DNA of 64,000 nt from HGM11501 sp045123995 (lineage in GTDB: Bacteria; Bacillota; Clostridia; CAKSNL01; HGM11501). Each line of letters opens with the position of its first letter. Position 1 is the first letter of the stretch. Under the pieces are notes generated by a model. The model did no database searches. It saw only the letters and a program-made list of their open reading frames with translations, and was not told the origin of the DNA. A program made the position numbers and the translations under genes. The DNA lies in contig JBGVKY010000023.1 in assembly GCA_045123995.1 (NCBI GenBank), positions 17,388 through 81,387 of the forward strand. Direction: 5' to 3'. Below are positions 32,245 to 39,072 of this stretch, piece by piece.

Positions 32245-33540
32245 TCACTTTCCGTTTCTTATAGCGGCTTTACCGCGTCTTATGGTTGCAACGGGATTTC
32301 TGTCCGAGGGACAGCTGTAAGCACAGCATCCGCACTCAATACAGGACATAAGTCCCTCTTTTTTAGCTTTTTCCCATTGCTTTTCATTTACCTGCTTAGC
32401 AAGTGAAACGGGCTGAAGACCCATGGGACATGCACTTACACATTTACCGCAACGAAGGCAGGGTTCTTCATCCTTTGTTCCCAGTTCCTCTTTTGTAAGT
32501 GCCAAAAGACCCGAGCTTGTTTTAGTAAAAGGTACACTCAGAGAATAGAGAGCCGTTCCCATCATAGGTCCGCCTGATATAATCTTTGCAGGTTGCTCTG
32601 TAAAGCCTCCTGCTGCTTCGAATATCTCTTCAAAGCTCATTCCTACTCTTACAAAATAGTTTCCGGGATTTTTAACTGCCTTTCCCGCAACTGTAACTAT
32701 TCTTCTTGTGATAGGAAGTCCGCGTCTTATAGCTCTGCTTATAGCTCCAACGGTATCTACGTTGAACACTAAAACACCTACATCAGAGGGGAGGCCACCC
32801 TCGGGAACATACCTTCCCGTAACTGCATGTATAAGTTGTTTTTCGCTTCCCTGGGGATATTTGGTTTTTAAGACTTTTATCTCCATTGCAGAGCCTATAA
32901 TCTTTTTAAGACTCTTAGCCGCATCTTTTTTGTTGTCCTCTAAAGCGATAACTCCTCTTTTAACACCAAAAGCATGAATTACAATATCCAGTCCGTCAAT
33001 AACGTCCTCAGGCTTTTCAAGAAGCTTTCTGTAATCGTTTGTAAGATATGGCTCACACTCCGATGCATTTACGATAACTGTATCTATTTTTTTGTCAGTA
33101 GCAAGCTTTACGTGAGTAGGAAAGCCTGCACCTCCCATTCCTACTATACCTGCTTTTTTTGTAAGCTCTATGAGCTCTTCTTTGGTCACATAGCCCGTTT
33201 CTTTATAAGGCTTTTGCTCTACCGCTTCTTCCAAAAAGTCGTTTCTTACTATTATGGCCGGAGTGGGAATTCCTCTCGAATTCAATGCCATATCAATTTT
33301 TTCAACGGTTCCCGATACACTTGCATGGATGGGCGCAGACATAAACTCCTTGCTGTCTGCAATTACCTGTCCCTTTAAGACTCTGTCACCCTTTTGTACC
33401 ACGGGTTCACAGCCTCTTCCTCCCTGACTGGTCAGATATGTAAGTATTTCACCTGGCTTAATTTTCTTTATTGGTTCGTTTTTTGTCTGTTCCTTGTGGT
33501 CATCAGGATGTATTCCACCCTTGAAGCCGGAAAATATCAT
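32245..33540 (-). CDS. rnfC: Rnf complex subunit RnfC
   Basis: A 431-residue peripheral subunit that docks NADH through FMN. It has an N-terminal barrel-sandwich (GILTYLTSQGGRG-like), the NADH/FMN region GIVGMGGAGFPTHVKL with NASECEPYLTNDYR, and two C-terminal 4Fe-4S clusters (CLRCGKCVSACPMG and CIECGCCAYSCPS). In Clostridia Rnf couples ferredoxin oxidation and NAD+ reduction to ion export. It lies 23 nt after a PAP2 gene with no promoter seen between them. Confidence 0.96.
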   Translation of the reverse strand: MIFSGFKGGIHPDDHKEQTKNEPIKKIKPGEILTYLTSQGGRGCEPVVQKGDRVLKGQVIADSKEFMSAPIHASVSGTVEKIDMALNSRGIPTPAIIVRNDFLEEAVEQKPYKETGYVTKEELIELTKKAGIVGMGGAGFPTHVKLATDKKIDTVIVNASECEPYLTNDYRKLLEKPEDVIDGLDIVIHAFGVKRGVIALEDNKKDAAKSLKKIIGSAMEIKVLKTKYPQGSEKQLIHAVTGRYVPEGGLPSDVGVLVFNVDTVGAISRAIRRGLPITRRIVTVAGKAVKNPGNYFVRVGMSFEEIFEAAGGFTEQPAKIISGGPMMGTALYSLSVPFTKTSSGLLALTKEELGTKDEEPCLRCGKCVSACPMGLQPVSLAKQVNEKQWEKAKKEGLMSCIECGCCAYSCPSDRNPVATIRRGKAAIRNGK

Positions 33541-33563
33541 GAAAATTCCTCCTTTTTAACCAA

Positions 33564-34400
33564 TTATCTTATTGCCTTTTTAATTATATACGGAGCTATT
33601 GCCGTAATGGATAAACCGAAAATGGTATATTCTAAAAACCTTGAATACCACACATCCGGGAATACTAAAGACATGAGATATTTCAAAATTCCTATTATAA
33701 AAATCCCCAAAAATGCCGCACCGATCTTTTTCCCCAAAGTATCCGGCACTTTATAGAAGATATATTTTTCATCAATCATATAGCCTGTTACGGCTCCCAA
33801 AGAAAGAGCCGCCATAGTAAGTATATCATCATCAAAATTTGATACAAACATAGCCACAAGCGAAAACAGCGTTACTGCATGGAGCACCACGGGACATTTT
33901 TTCTTTTCGGATAAGTTATAAAGAGAGCACATCAAAAACGCCACCAAAATACCAAGCGTTGCTCCCACAAAAACATCCAAAGGCGTGTGCATTCCAAGAT
34001 ACATACGGCTAAATGCCATTAAAAGTGTCAGTATAAACCAGATAAATGCACCAATAGAAAGTTTTTTTGCTTCCTTGCCCGCCAAAGCTCCCATTCCTGA
34101 TGCCTGCTGAGTGTGTCCCGAGGGAAAAGAAAAACCTTCAGTATCATCAAGTCTTTTTATTTTATCATTTAATAAAAAAGGTCTTTCAACCTTAAAGATA
34201 AGCTTGACTGCCGAATTAAGGGTAACGGAAGTAATAACCGTAAGTGCTAAAATTATCCCCTTTTTCTTGTTGACCGAAAGATATATGATAATTGCAATTA
34301 AGGACAGGGGAAGAGGAGTTATTATCTCTGATATAACTTTGAAAAAAACTGTTAGATAAGGATTTTCAAAGTTTTGAAGCAAAATTAAAAAATCCAGCAT
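33564..34400 (-). CDS. PAP2-superfamily membrane phosphatase
   Basis: A 278-residue membrane protein with the phosphatidic acid phosphatase 2 signature: KLIFKVERPF (motif 1, K-x6-RP), SFPSGHTQ (PSGH, motif 2) and SRMYLGMHTPLDVFVG (SR-x5-H-x3-D, motif 3). The active site faces outward and such enzymes remove phosphate from lipid or undecaprenyl pyrophosphates. The C-terminal 120 residues add further helices. ATG 34400 follows GAGGGTG by 5 nt; an ATG eleven codons upstream lacks a site. It probably heads one transcript with rnfCDGEAB, an unexpected partnership. Confidence 0.88.
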   Translation of the reverse strand: MLDFLILLQNFENPYLTVFFKVISEIITPLPLSLIAIIIYLSVNKKKGIILALTVITSVTLNSAVKLIFKVERPFLLNDKIKRLDDTEGFSFPSGHTQQASGMGALAGKEAKKLSIGAFIWFILTLLMAFSRMYLGMHTPLDVFVGATLGILVAFLMCSLYNLSEKKKCPVVLHAVTLFSLVAMFVSNFDDDILTMAALSLGAVTGYMIDEKYIFYKVPDTLGKKIGAAFLGIFIIGILKYLMSLVFPDVWYSRFLEYTIFGLSITAIAPYIIKKAIR

Positions 34401-34431
34401 AAAAACACCCTCTTCTTTCGACCTTTTATTC

Positions 34432-34460
34432 ATTATACCATTTTTCTTCCTTTATTTCAA
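34432..34460 (-). promoter_or_regulatory. Promoter of the PAP2-rnf operon
   Basis: Minus-strand TTGAAA (34460-34455), 17-nt spacer, TATAAT (34437-34432). No other promoter is seen before rnfC. Confidence 0.78.
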
Positions 34461-34540
34461 TTAAAATAATTTTTTAACAAACTTCTTTTTCAGCAAATAT
34501 TTCTTAAAATCACCCCTCTATCCAAAAAATATATCCCATA

Positions 34541-34623
34541 TTTTATTTACGCCGTATGCCTTCTTAAGGTTCAAGTCCTTTCCTTAACATAAAAAAAGAT
34601 GAGGTACCCTAAAGGGCACCCCA
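34541..34623 (+). repeat. 83-bp direct repeat, left copy
   Basis: Aligns without gaps to 57873-57955 with three mismatches (34548, 34602, 34617). It contains GGTTCAAGTCC, a tRNA T-arm-like motif, and a degraded copy of the tRNA-Leu terminator. It lies just outside the mobile element on its left. Confidence 0.9.
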
Positions 34624-34733
34624 AAAGGGGCCTCTAAAAAGCATTCGCTTTTTGGGGCTAAGGAGAAGCAAGGAAGCGGGCGGATGACTTTTTCCATAAA
34701 AAAGTCGAAGCAAAGCTTTCCTTTGCTTCGACG
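34624..34733. other. Hairpin-rich spacer left of the element
   Basis: No gene. Two perfect hairpins are present: GACTTTTT/AAAAAGTC (34686-34693 with 34699-34706), and GTCGAAGCAAA/TTTGCTTCGAC (34704-34714 with 34722-34732). The latter ends next to the element boundary. Confidence 0.7.
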
Positions 34734-34744
34734 TGGTGCGAGTG
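34734..34744 (+). repeat. Candidate attL core (11 bp)
   Basis: TGGTGCGAGTG, identical to 57759-57769 and one base different from the 3' end of the tRNA-Leu gene (TGGTGCGGGTG at 57962). It overlaps the left 17-bp inverted repeat. Confidence 0.7.
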
Positions 34745-34755
34745 TTCATAACGTG
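34739..34755 (+). repeat. Left terminal inverted repeat (17 bp)
   Basis: CGAGTGTTCATAACGTG is the exact reverse complement of 57739-57755. Confidence 0.85.
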
Positions 34756-34912
34756 TCAAAATTAAAATAACGATAAAACGGCATCAAATCGCATAATTCA
34801 GAGATTGAGAAAGATTCGATAAAAAGAATTTTTCTCTTTTTTTATCCGTACATTCGTCAAACTAATCCTCTTTTGATAAAATGTAGACATCAAAACAAAG
34901 GAGGACTATACC
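34756..34912 (+). other. Leader of tnpV
   Basis: AT-rich non-coding leader. TAAAAT near 34878 may be a -10, but no good -35 is seen. A strong AAAGGAGG site lies before tnpV. Confidence 0.45.
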
Positions 34913-35281
34913 ATGAAAGAAAAAATCATTGAAAACGGAATTGAGTATGTCAAAAGTGGTGATTACTACATTCCAAATCTAAAAGCACCCGAAGGAACTT
35001 ACAACATCGGCAGGTATGGAAAGTTGCACTCGATATTTATTAAAGAAAATCGCCCTGCTTTTTACTCAATGAAAATGCTCAACGGAACTTGGCTTGCATA
35101 TCTTGAAGAAATTGACATATCCGCAAAGGAAATGGTTGATAGGCTTATAAAAGATATGGTAGTCAAACAAGGTATTACCGAAGAACTCAAAGCAAAAGAC
35201 CAAATGGCTTGGGTTGGTGCCATGAACAACATTCGTCATTCAGCAGAAGAAATAGTGTGTAAAGACCTACTTTTTCGCTGA
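34913..35281 (+). CDS. tnpV: TnpV transposon-encoded protein
   Basis: A 122-residue member of the TnpV family found on Tn4451/Tn4453-like elements. The family pattern is visible: GDYYIPNLKAPEGTYNIGRYG, then a LNGTWLAYLEEID-type middle, then a C-terminal AMNNIRHSAEEIVCKDLLF. Its function is unknown. The AAAGGAGG site and ATG are unambiguous. Its position at the left end next to the inverted repeat supports the element boundary. Confidence 0.88.
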   Translation: MKEKIIENGIEYVKSGDYYIPNLKAPEGTYNIGRYGKLHSIFIKENRPAFYSMKMLNGTWLAYLEEIDISAKEMVDRLIKDMVVKQGITEELKAKDQMAWVGAMNNIRHSAEEIVCKDLLFR

Positions 35282-35385
35282 AATAATAAAACGAAATTTT
35301 GTATTAGCAAGCACGGCATTTGTACTCCCACAAAAGCCCTTGTTAGGACTTTTGTCCTAAAACCTAAATGATAGGAGGAAAAGTT

Positions 35386-35673
35386 ATGAACTTTATAGAG
35401 GAACTATACTACGGAAATATCAATCCCAACGAGAAGCGATATGACAAAGACACCCATTATGCCAAAACAATGCGAAAGTTCTGTAATAGTGAAAACGAGC
35501 TTGGAAAGATGCTGAAAGGGAAACCTCTGCATCTTGTAAATGACCTTATCAATGCAAGCGATGAGATTGTTGCCATAACAAGCATTGAAAACTTTAAACT
35601 CGGATTCCGTCTTGGTGCGCAGATGATTTGCGATAGTCTTATCTGCGATGATAGTATATTTAAGGATTTATAA
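35386..35673 (+). CDS. DUF6809-type small protein
   Basis: A 95-residue protein with the pattern of small accessory proteins on Clostridia mobile elements: NFIEELYYGNINPNEKRYD, then helices ending GFRLGAQMICDSL. I match it to DUF6809 from memory. ATG 35386 is used because AGGAGG lies 9 nt upstream. No functional motif is seen. Confidence 0.65.
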   Translation: MNFIEELYYGNINPNEKRYDKDTHYAKTMRKFCNSENELGKMLKGKPLHLVNDLINASDEIVAITSIENFKLGFRLGAQMICDSLICDDSIFKDL

Positions 35674-35682
35674 GAGGTTACT

Positions 35683-36237
35683 ATGAAAAAGATTATAATA
35701 TGTTTAATATTTTCAATAACAATTACATCTACAGTAAATGCAGCAGAGGTGCTGAGAGAGTCGGCACCCTGCAATGCCACAAATGAAGCAATTATTGTAG
35801 TAGAAAGTTTTATAGGTGATATTTTAACAGAGGTACAGAATGGCTTAGGATATGCAGATGCAAGAGCAAAATCAAATCGCATATTCTTCGATGCTTTCAT
35901 AAAAGGACAGACTAATGGTTATAGCTATGGTGAACTTGTCGATATAGCAAACTGTGCAATATGGCAATACCGGGATATGTACTTACGACCTGATTTTTAC
36001 ACAAATAATCTTGAAAAGGTCAGAGTCATTATCGCTCCCGTAATCGAAGATTATAAATCGGGCAAAATCACTTATGCAGAAGCAGAGTTTAATGCCCGAA
36101 CAAAAATTTATCAATCCGTCAATCCGTCATTTAACCCTGATGTTGAATATATGAAAGATCCTCTTTCGAGAGATATTCCGTCAGTTGATAATAGCTTGTT
36201 TATCCTTGCTAGAAAGTTGATTCTGGAAAGTAAATAA
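35683..36237 (+). CDS. Predicted secreted protein, unknown family
   Basis: A 184-residue protein with a clean signal peptide (MKKIIICLIFSITITSTVNA, cleavage after residue 20). The mature part is mainly helical and acidic with two Cys. I recognise no family. It follows the DUF6809-type gene by 9 nt and is followed by a terminator, so it belongs to the tnpV-side transcript rather than to the cargo operon. It could be an entry-exclusion or surface factor of the element, but nothing in the sequence proves this. Confidence 0.6.
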   Translation: MKKIIICLIFSITITSTVNAAEVLRESAPCNATNEAIIVVESFIGDILTEVQNGLGYADARAKSNRIFFDAFIKGQTNGYSYGELVDIANCAIWQYRDMYLRPDFYTNNLEKVRVIIAPVIEDYKSGKITYAEAEFNARTKIYQSVNPSFNPDVEYMKDPLSRDIPSVDNSLFILARKLILESK

Positions 36238-36248
36238 ATTTAATTCAG

Positions 36249-36287
36249 AGGAAAACAAACCATAATATGGGGAGTTTTCCTTTTTTC
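36249..36287 (+). terminator. Terminator separating the tnpV transcript from the cargo operon
   Basis: AGGAAAAC pairs with GTTTTCCT around a 17-nt loop and is followed by T6. Confidence 0.8.
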
Positions 36288-36309
36288 TACATAAAACCTT
36301 ATAAATTAT

Positions 36310-36319
36310 CCAAATTCGG
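36310..36319. promoter_or_regulatory. Putative repressor half-operator
   Basis: CCAAATTCGG, one mismatch from the palindrome at 36341-36350, located upstream of the -35. Confidence 0.55.
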
Positions 36320-36330
36320 CTCAAAACATA

Positions 36331-36359
36331 TTGACATTAACCAAATTTGGTGATATAAT
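36331..36359 (+). promoter_or_regulatory. Promoter of the cargo operon
   Basis: TTGACA (36331-36336), 17-nt spacer, TATAAT (36354-36359), both perfect consensus. The spacer contains the palindromic operator. Confidence 0.9.
36340..36351. promoter_or_regulatory. Putative repressor operator
   Basis: ACCAAATTTGGT, a perfect 12-bp palindrome between -35 and -10, probably bound by the XRE protein encoded just downstream. Confidence 0.7.
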
Positions 36360-36392
36360 ATTCTTATGGATTTTTGGAAGGAGTTATGTGTT

Positions 36393-36806
36393 TTGGATAG
36401 CATTACCTTATTGATTAAGAATGAAATAAAAGCTCAATACAAAAGTGTCAGAAAATTTTCAGAAGAAAGCGGCATTCCCTACAGCACCTTATCTAATGCT
36501 CTCTCTAAAGGGGTTGGTGGTACATCTTATGATACTGTAGTCAAAATTTGTCAACTTCTTAATATCAAGCAAAGTTACGATGAAGATATAGTTTTATTTA
36601 ATAATAAATTCCATGACATTTATTCAAAATTAACTATGTTGGATGAACGAGGACTCCATACAATATGTGCAGTTCTTGATGTCGAATATGCACGATGCAC
36701 TAACATAAACGGAGATCCGATAATAAAAGCGTTTAATGGTGTAGGATATGCAAACAAACAATTAGATGATTCTAATATGGAAAAGAAGGTGCAGGATGAT
36801 GAATGA
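36393..36806 (+). CDS. XRE-type HTH repressor
   Basis: A 137-residue regulator. The N-terminal HTH is visible (VRKFSEESGIPYSTLSNALS, then TSYDTVVKICQLLNI), with a C-terminal part lacking known domains. TTG 36393 is chosen because GGAAGGAG lies 9 nt upstream; the longer frame from ATG 36366 would include that site within the gene. It overlaps the ImmA-like gene by 11 bp. The pair recalls ImmR-ImmA of ICEBs1, where a protease removes the repressor after DNA damage. It probably represses the cargo operon through the palindrome in its promoter. Confidence 0.82.
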   Translation: MDSITLLIKNEIKAQYKSVRKFSEESGIPYSTLSNALSKGVGGTSYDTVVKICQLLNIKQSYDEDIVLFNNKFHDIYSKLTMLDERGLHTICAVLDVEYARCTNINGDPIIKAFNGVGYANKQLDDSNMEKKVQDDE

Positions 36807-37473
36807 AACACAATATGGAAAATCAATTGCTGCACAAATACTGAAAAAGTATAAATTAGTTAAGCCATCTCTTGACGAATTGGTTTATATTGCATCCGAA
36901 AACGGATACGACATTATTGATTACAGCAAAGATGAAAATCTCGACAGTATAATAACTCTTGCAGACAGATTATCGATACAGTCGTACATAGAAACTGGTA
37001 CAGCTTTTACATATAAAAACAATGAAACAAGACTGATTTTCTTGTGTGAATCAATGACAAATGATGAAAAGTTATATGCTTTTGCCCATGAGCTTGGACA
37101 TATCTTTTGTAATCATTTTAGCACAAACTCTCAATCTGTAAGTAGTGTAAAGGAAGAACGAGAAGCAAATGAATTCGCTCATTATTTGTTAGAACCATCT
37201 TTTGGTGTTAAAGTCAATGTTTTGTTATCTAAATATAAAAAACTGTTGACAATAGTTGCATCAATTCTTCTTGTTATAATAGTAGCGCTTTCGGTATGGA
37301 AATATGCTATTGATGAGAAACCTTATTCTCAAGAGTATTACAGAACTACAAATGGAGAAAAGTATCACGAAAAAGATTGTATTGTAATTAAAGATAGGAA
37401 TAATGTTAAACGAGTAACAGAAAAAGATATGAGAACAAAAAAATATGAACCATGCCAGGTTTGTTTACCATAG
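36796..37473 (+). CDS. Membrane-anchored ImmA/IrrE-type metallopeptidase
   Basis: A 225-residue protein. Residues about 1-145 are an ImmA/IrrE peptidase: zinc motif FAHELGHIFCNH and downstream EREANEFAHYLL. A membrane helix follows (about 160-180; TIVASILLVIIVALSVW). The C-terminal segment YYRTTNGEKYHEKDC to KYEPCQVCLP is a small Cys/His zinc-binding module resembling the one in Ada-like or nuclease proteins. ATG 36796 follows AAGGTG. It is translationally coupled to the XRE repressor and probably cleaves it. Tethering to the membrane is unusual for ImmA. Confidence 0.85.
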   Translation: MMNETQYGKSIAAQILKKYKLVKPSLDELVYIASENGYDIIDYSKDENLDSIITLADRLSIQSYIETGTAFTYKNNETRLIFLCESMTNDEKLYAFAHELGHIFCNHFSTNSQSVSSVKEEREANEFAHYLLEPSFGVKVNVLLSKYKKLLTIVASILLVIIVALSVWKYAIDEKPYSQEYYRTTNGEKYHEKDCIVIKDRNNVKRVTEKDMRTKKYEPCQVCLP

Positions 37474-37494
37474 GAATTGCGAGGAGGATTTATT

Positions 37495-38067
37495 ATGTAT
37501 ATCGATGTAAAAGAAGGCGTAAATAAAGTAAAGGATGGAGCTATTGTTTTTAAGGTGTTTGGAGTGTTGGCAATTATCTTGCTTATTCCGTTTCTTTTGT
37601 GTACAGGAATATCAAAAATAATTTTTGGTGTGCTCTTGGCATTAGATGTTCTGTTTATACTTTTTATGTTGTTTATATGTTTTACAAACAGAGGTTCTAA
37701 AAACGAAGATATCACTATTTATGAAAGTTTTGGCGAAGATTTAAAAACATTCAAGAATGTTGATAAGGAATTTGTCCAAGAATTTTGTTCATGGTACTTA
37801 GAGTGGCAGAAAGATACCAACGAAAACGACTCCGGGAACTCTGATCAGGTCATGAATTTAGCATTAAATTTGCACATTACTAAACTTTCCGATATGAGTG
37901 TTTTTGAAAAATGTGAAAAAATGTATTTTTCTGGAACTGAAATTTCAAAAGCAGATAGGTACAAATTGCTTGAATTGTCGCAAAAATTTGACAAAACCAA
38001 AAAAGATACCGAACGGGATTCTATAAAAAAACAAATTGTAGAAGTGATGCAAGGTTACCTGAAGTAA
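37495..38067 (+). CDS. Two-TM membrane protein of the cargo operon
   Basis: A 190-residue protein of unknown family. Two adjacent membrane helices (residues about 20-65) are followed by a soluble helical domain of about 120 residues, rich in Lys/Asp/Glu. GAGGAGG precedes ATG 37495. It sits between the ImmA-like gene and another two-TM protein of similar layout, and is probably part of a membrane assembly with the later cargo proteins. No enzymatic motif is seen. Confidence 0.6.
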   Translation: MYIDVKEGVNKVKDGAIVFKVFGVLAIILLIPFLLCTGISKIIFGVLLALDVLFILFMLFICFTNRGSKNEDITIYESFGEDLKTFKNVDKEFVQEFCSWYLEWQKDTNENDSGNSDQVMNLALNLHITKLSDMSVFEKCEKMYFSGTEISKADRYKLLELSQKFDKTKKDTERDSIKKQIVEVMQGYLK

Positions 38068-38108
38068 CAAATTTTTAGTAAATAAAGTATATGAAAAGGA
38101 GAAATAAA

Positions 38109-38702
38109 ATGGGTAAGTTAGAATACATTATGACATCAATTTTCACTGCAATCGGAGTTTTATTTACAGTTATAGCAATATCTGTAGAGTCTACAGTAAA
38201 CAAGTGGGTTTGGGGAGTTTTAGCAGCCGCAGTTTTTATTTTTACAATTTACTGCGCCGTTGATGCTATTGTTAAAAGCAGAAGAAAACCAAAAAGCTTT
38301 GCAGATCTTCTTGTTAGTTATATGGAAAAAGAATCTAAAAAACCTGGATTTAAGGAAGATTTTGCAAAAAGAATGGAGGAAGGTTTTAAAAGAAGAGATA
38401 TTCTTTTTGAGGGACAGAGACCAAACGAAGAAGATTATGGTTATAGTTCCTCGAATCCTATAATGACTTCAACAATTTCGGCTAGTGATGACTATCTTGG
38501 AAAACTACGAACTCTCGATGGAAAAAGCTTTACCTGGGAACGTCAAGGTTCATATTGTATGGCAGAGATAAGTGGGATTGAAAATGTAATGGTTGATGAA
38601 TATCTATTGTTTTTAAACGGTGAAAAATATAAAACAATTTATATATGTCCATATGGTCATAGTTCTACATATGTTCCTAAAGATATGCAGTTGGTTGATT
38701 GA
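38109..38702 (+). CDS. Two-TM membrane protein of the cargo operon
   Basis: A 197-residue protein with two N-terminal membrane helices (about 6-26 and 33-55). A Lys/Glu-rich segment follows, then a C-terminal beta-rich domain (SFTWERQGSYCMAEISGIEN to YICPYGHSSTYVPKDMQL). AAGGAG precedes ATG 38109 by 7 nt; the six upstream codons include that site. Family unknown. It lies 13 nt before the GrpE-like gene. Confidence 0.6.
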   Translation: MGKLEYIMTSIFTAIGVLFTVIAISVESTVNKWVWGVLAAAVFIFTIYCAVDAIVKSRRKPKSFADLLVSYMEKESKKPGFKEDFAKRMEEGFKRRDILFEGQRPNEEDYGYSSSNPIMTSTISASDDYLGKLRTLDGKSFTWERQGSYCMAEISGIENVMVDEYLLFLNGEKYKTIYICPYGHSSTYVPKDMQLVD

Positions 38703-38715
38703 GGAGTGAAAAAGT

Positions 38716-39072
38716 ATGGCAAATGAAGAAAAGCTTAGAGAAAATTTAGTTACAATAGCTTCTGAACTTTTCCGCTTTGAAAAAGTCTTTAAGAAAGCCA
38801 TTGGAAAGCTTGAAATTGAGGATCAAAATAAATATGTGAGTCAGTTTGCTTGGTTTGCAAAGAAAGTAACCAAAGCATTAGATGAGTCAGGATTGCATTT
38901 AGTAAATGTTGAAGGACAAATATACGATCCGGGAATGGCAGTTACGCCGCTTAACATCGATGAATTTGAACCGGATGACAAATTGTTTGTAGAACAAATA
39001 ATTGAACCGATAATCATGAGCGAAAATGCTGTATATAAGACCGGCACAGTAATTTTAGGGAGGGTTAAATAA
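38716..39072 (+). CDS. GrpE-like protein
   Basis: A 118-residue protein whose C-terminal half reads like the beta-domain of the nucleotide exchange factor GrpE: VNVEGQIYDPGMAVTPLNID, then a conserved spacing to YKTGTVILGRVK (compare GE.FDP..H.A and the final V.V.. strand of GrpE). The N-terminal half is a short helix pair rather than GrpE's long coiled coil. It overlaps the Hsp70 start by 1 bp (TAATG), so it is coupled to the chaperone it would serve. The resemblance is by eye and moderate; a structure comparison would settle it. Confidence 0.6.
   Translation: MANEEKLRENLVTIASELFRFEKVFKKAIGKLEIEDQNKYVSQFAWFAKKVTKALDESGLHLVNVEGQIYDPGMAVTPLNIDEFEPDDKLFVEQIIEPIIMSENAVYKTGTVILGRVK

Noticed and set aside
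34485..34590. A full plus-strand tRNA in the left 83-bp repeat
   Set aside because: Only the T-arm-like motif is present; no matching acceptor, D or anticodon arms can be built.
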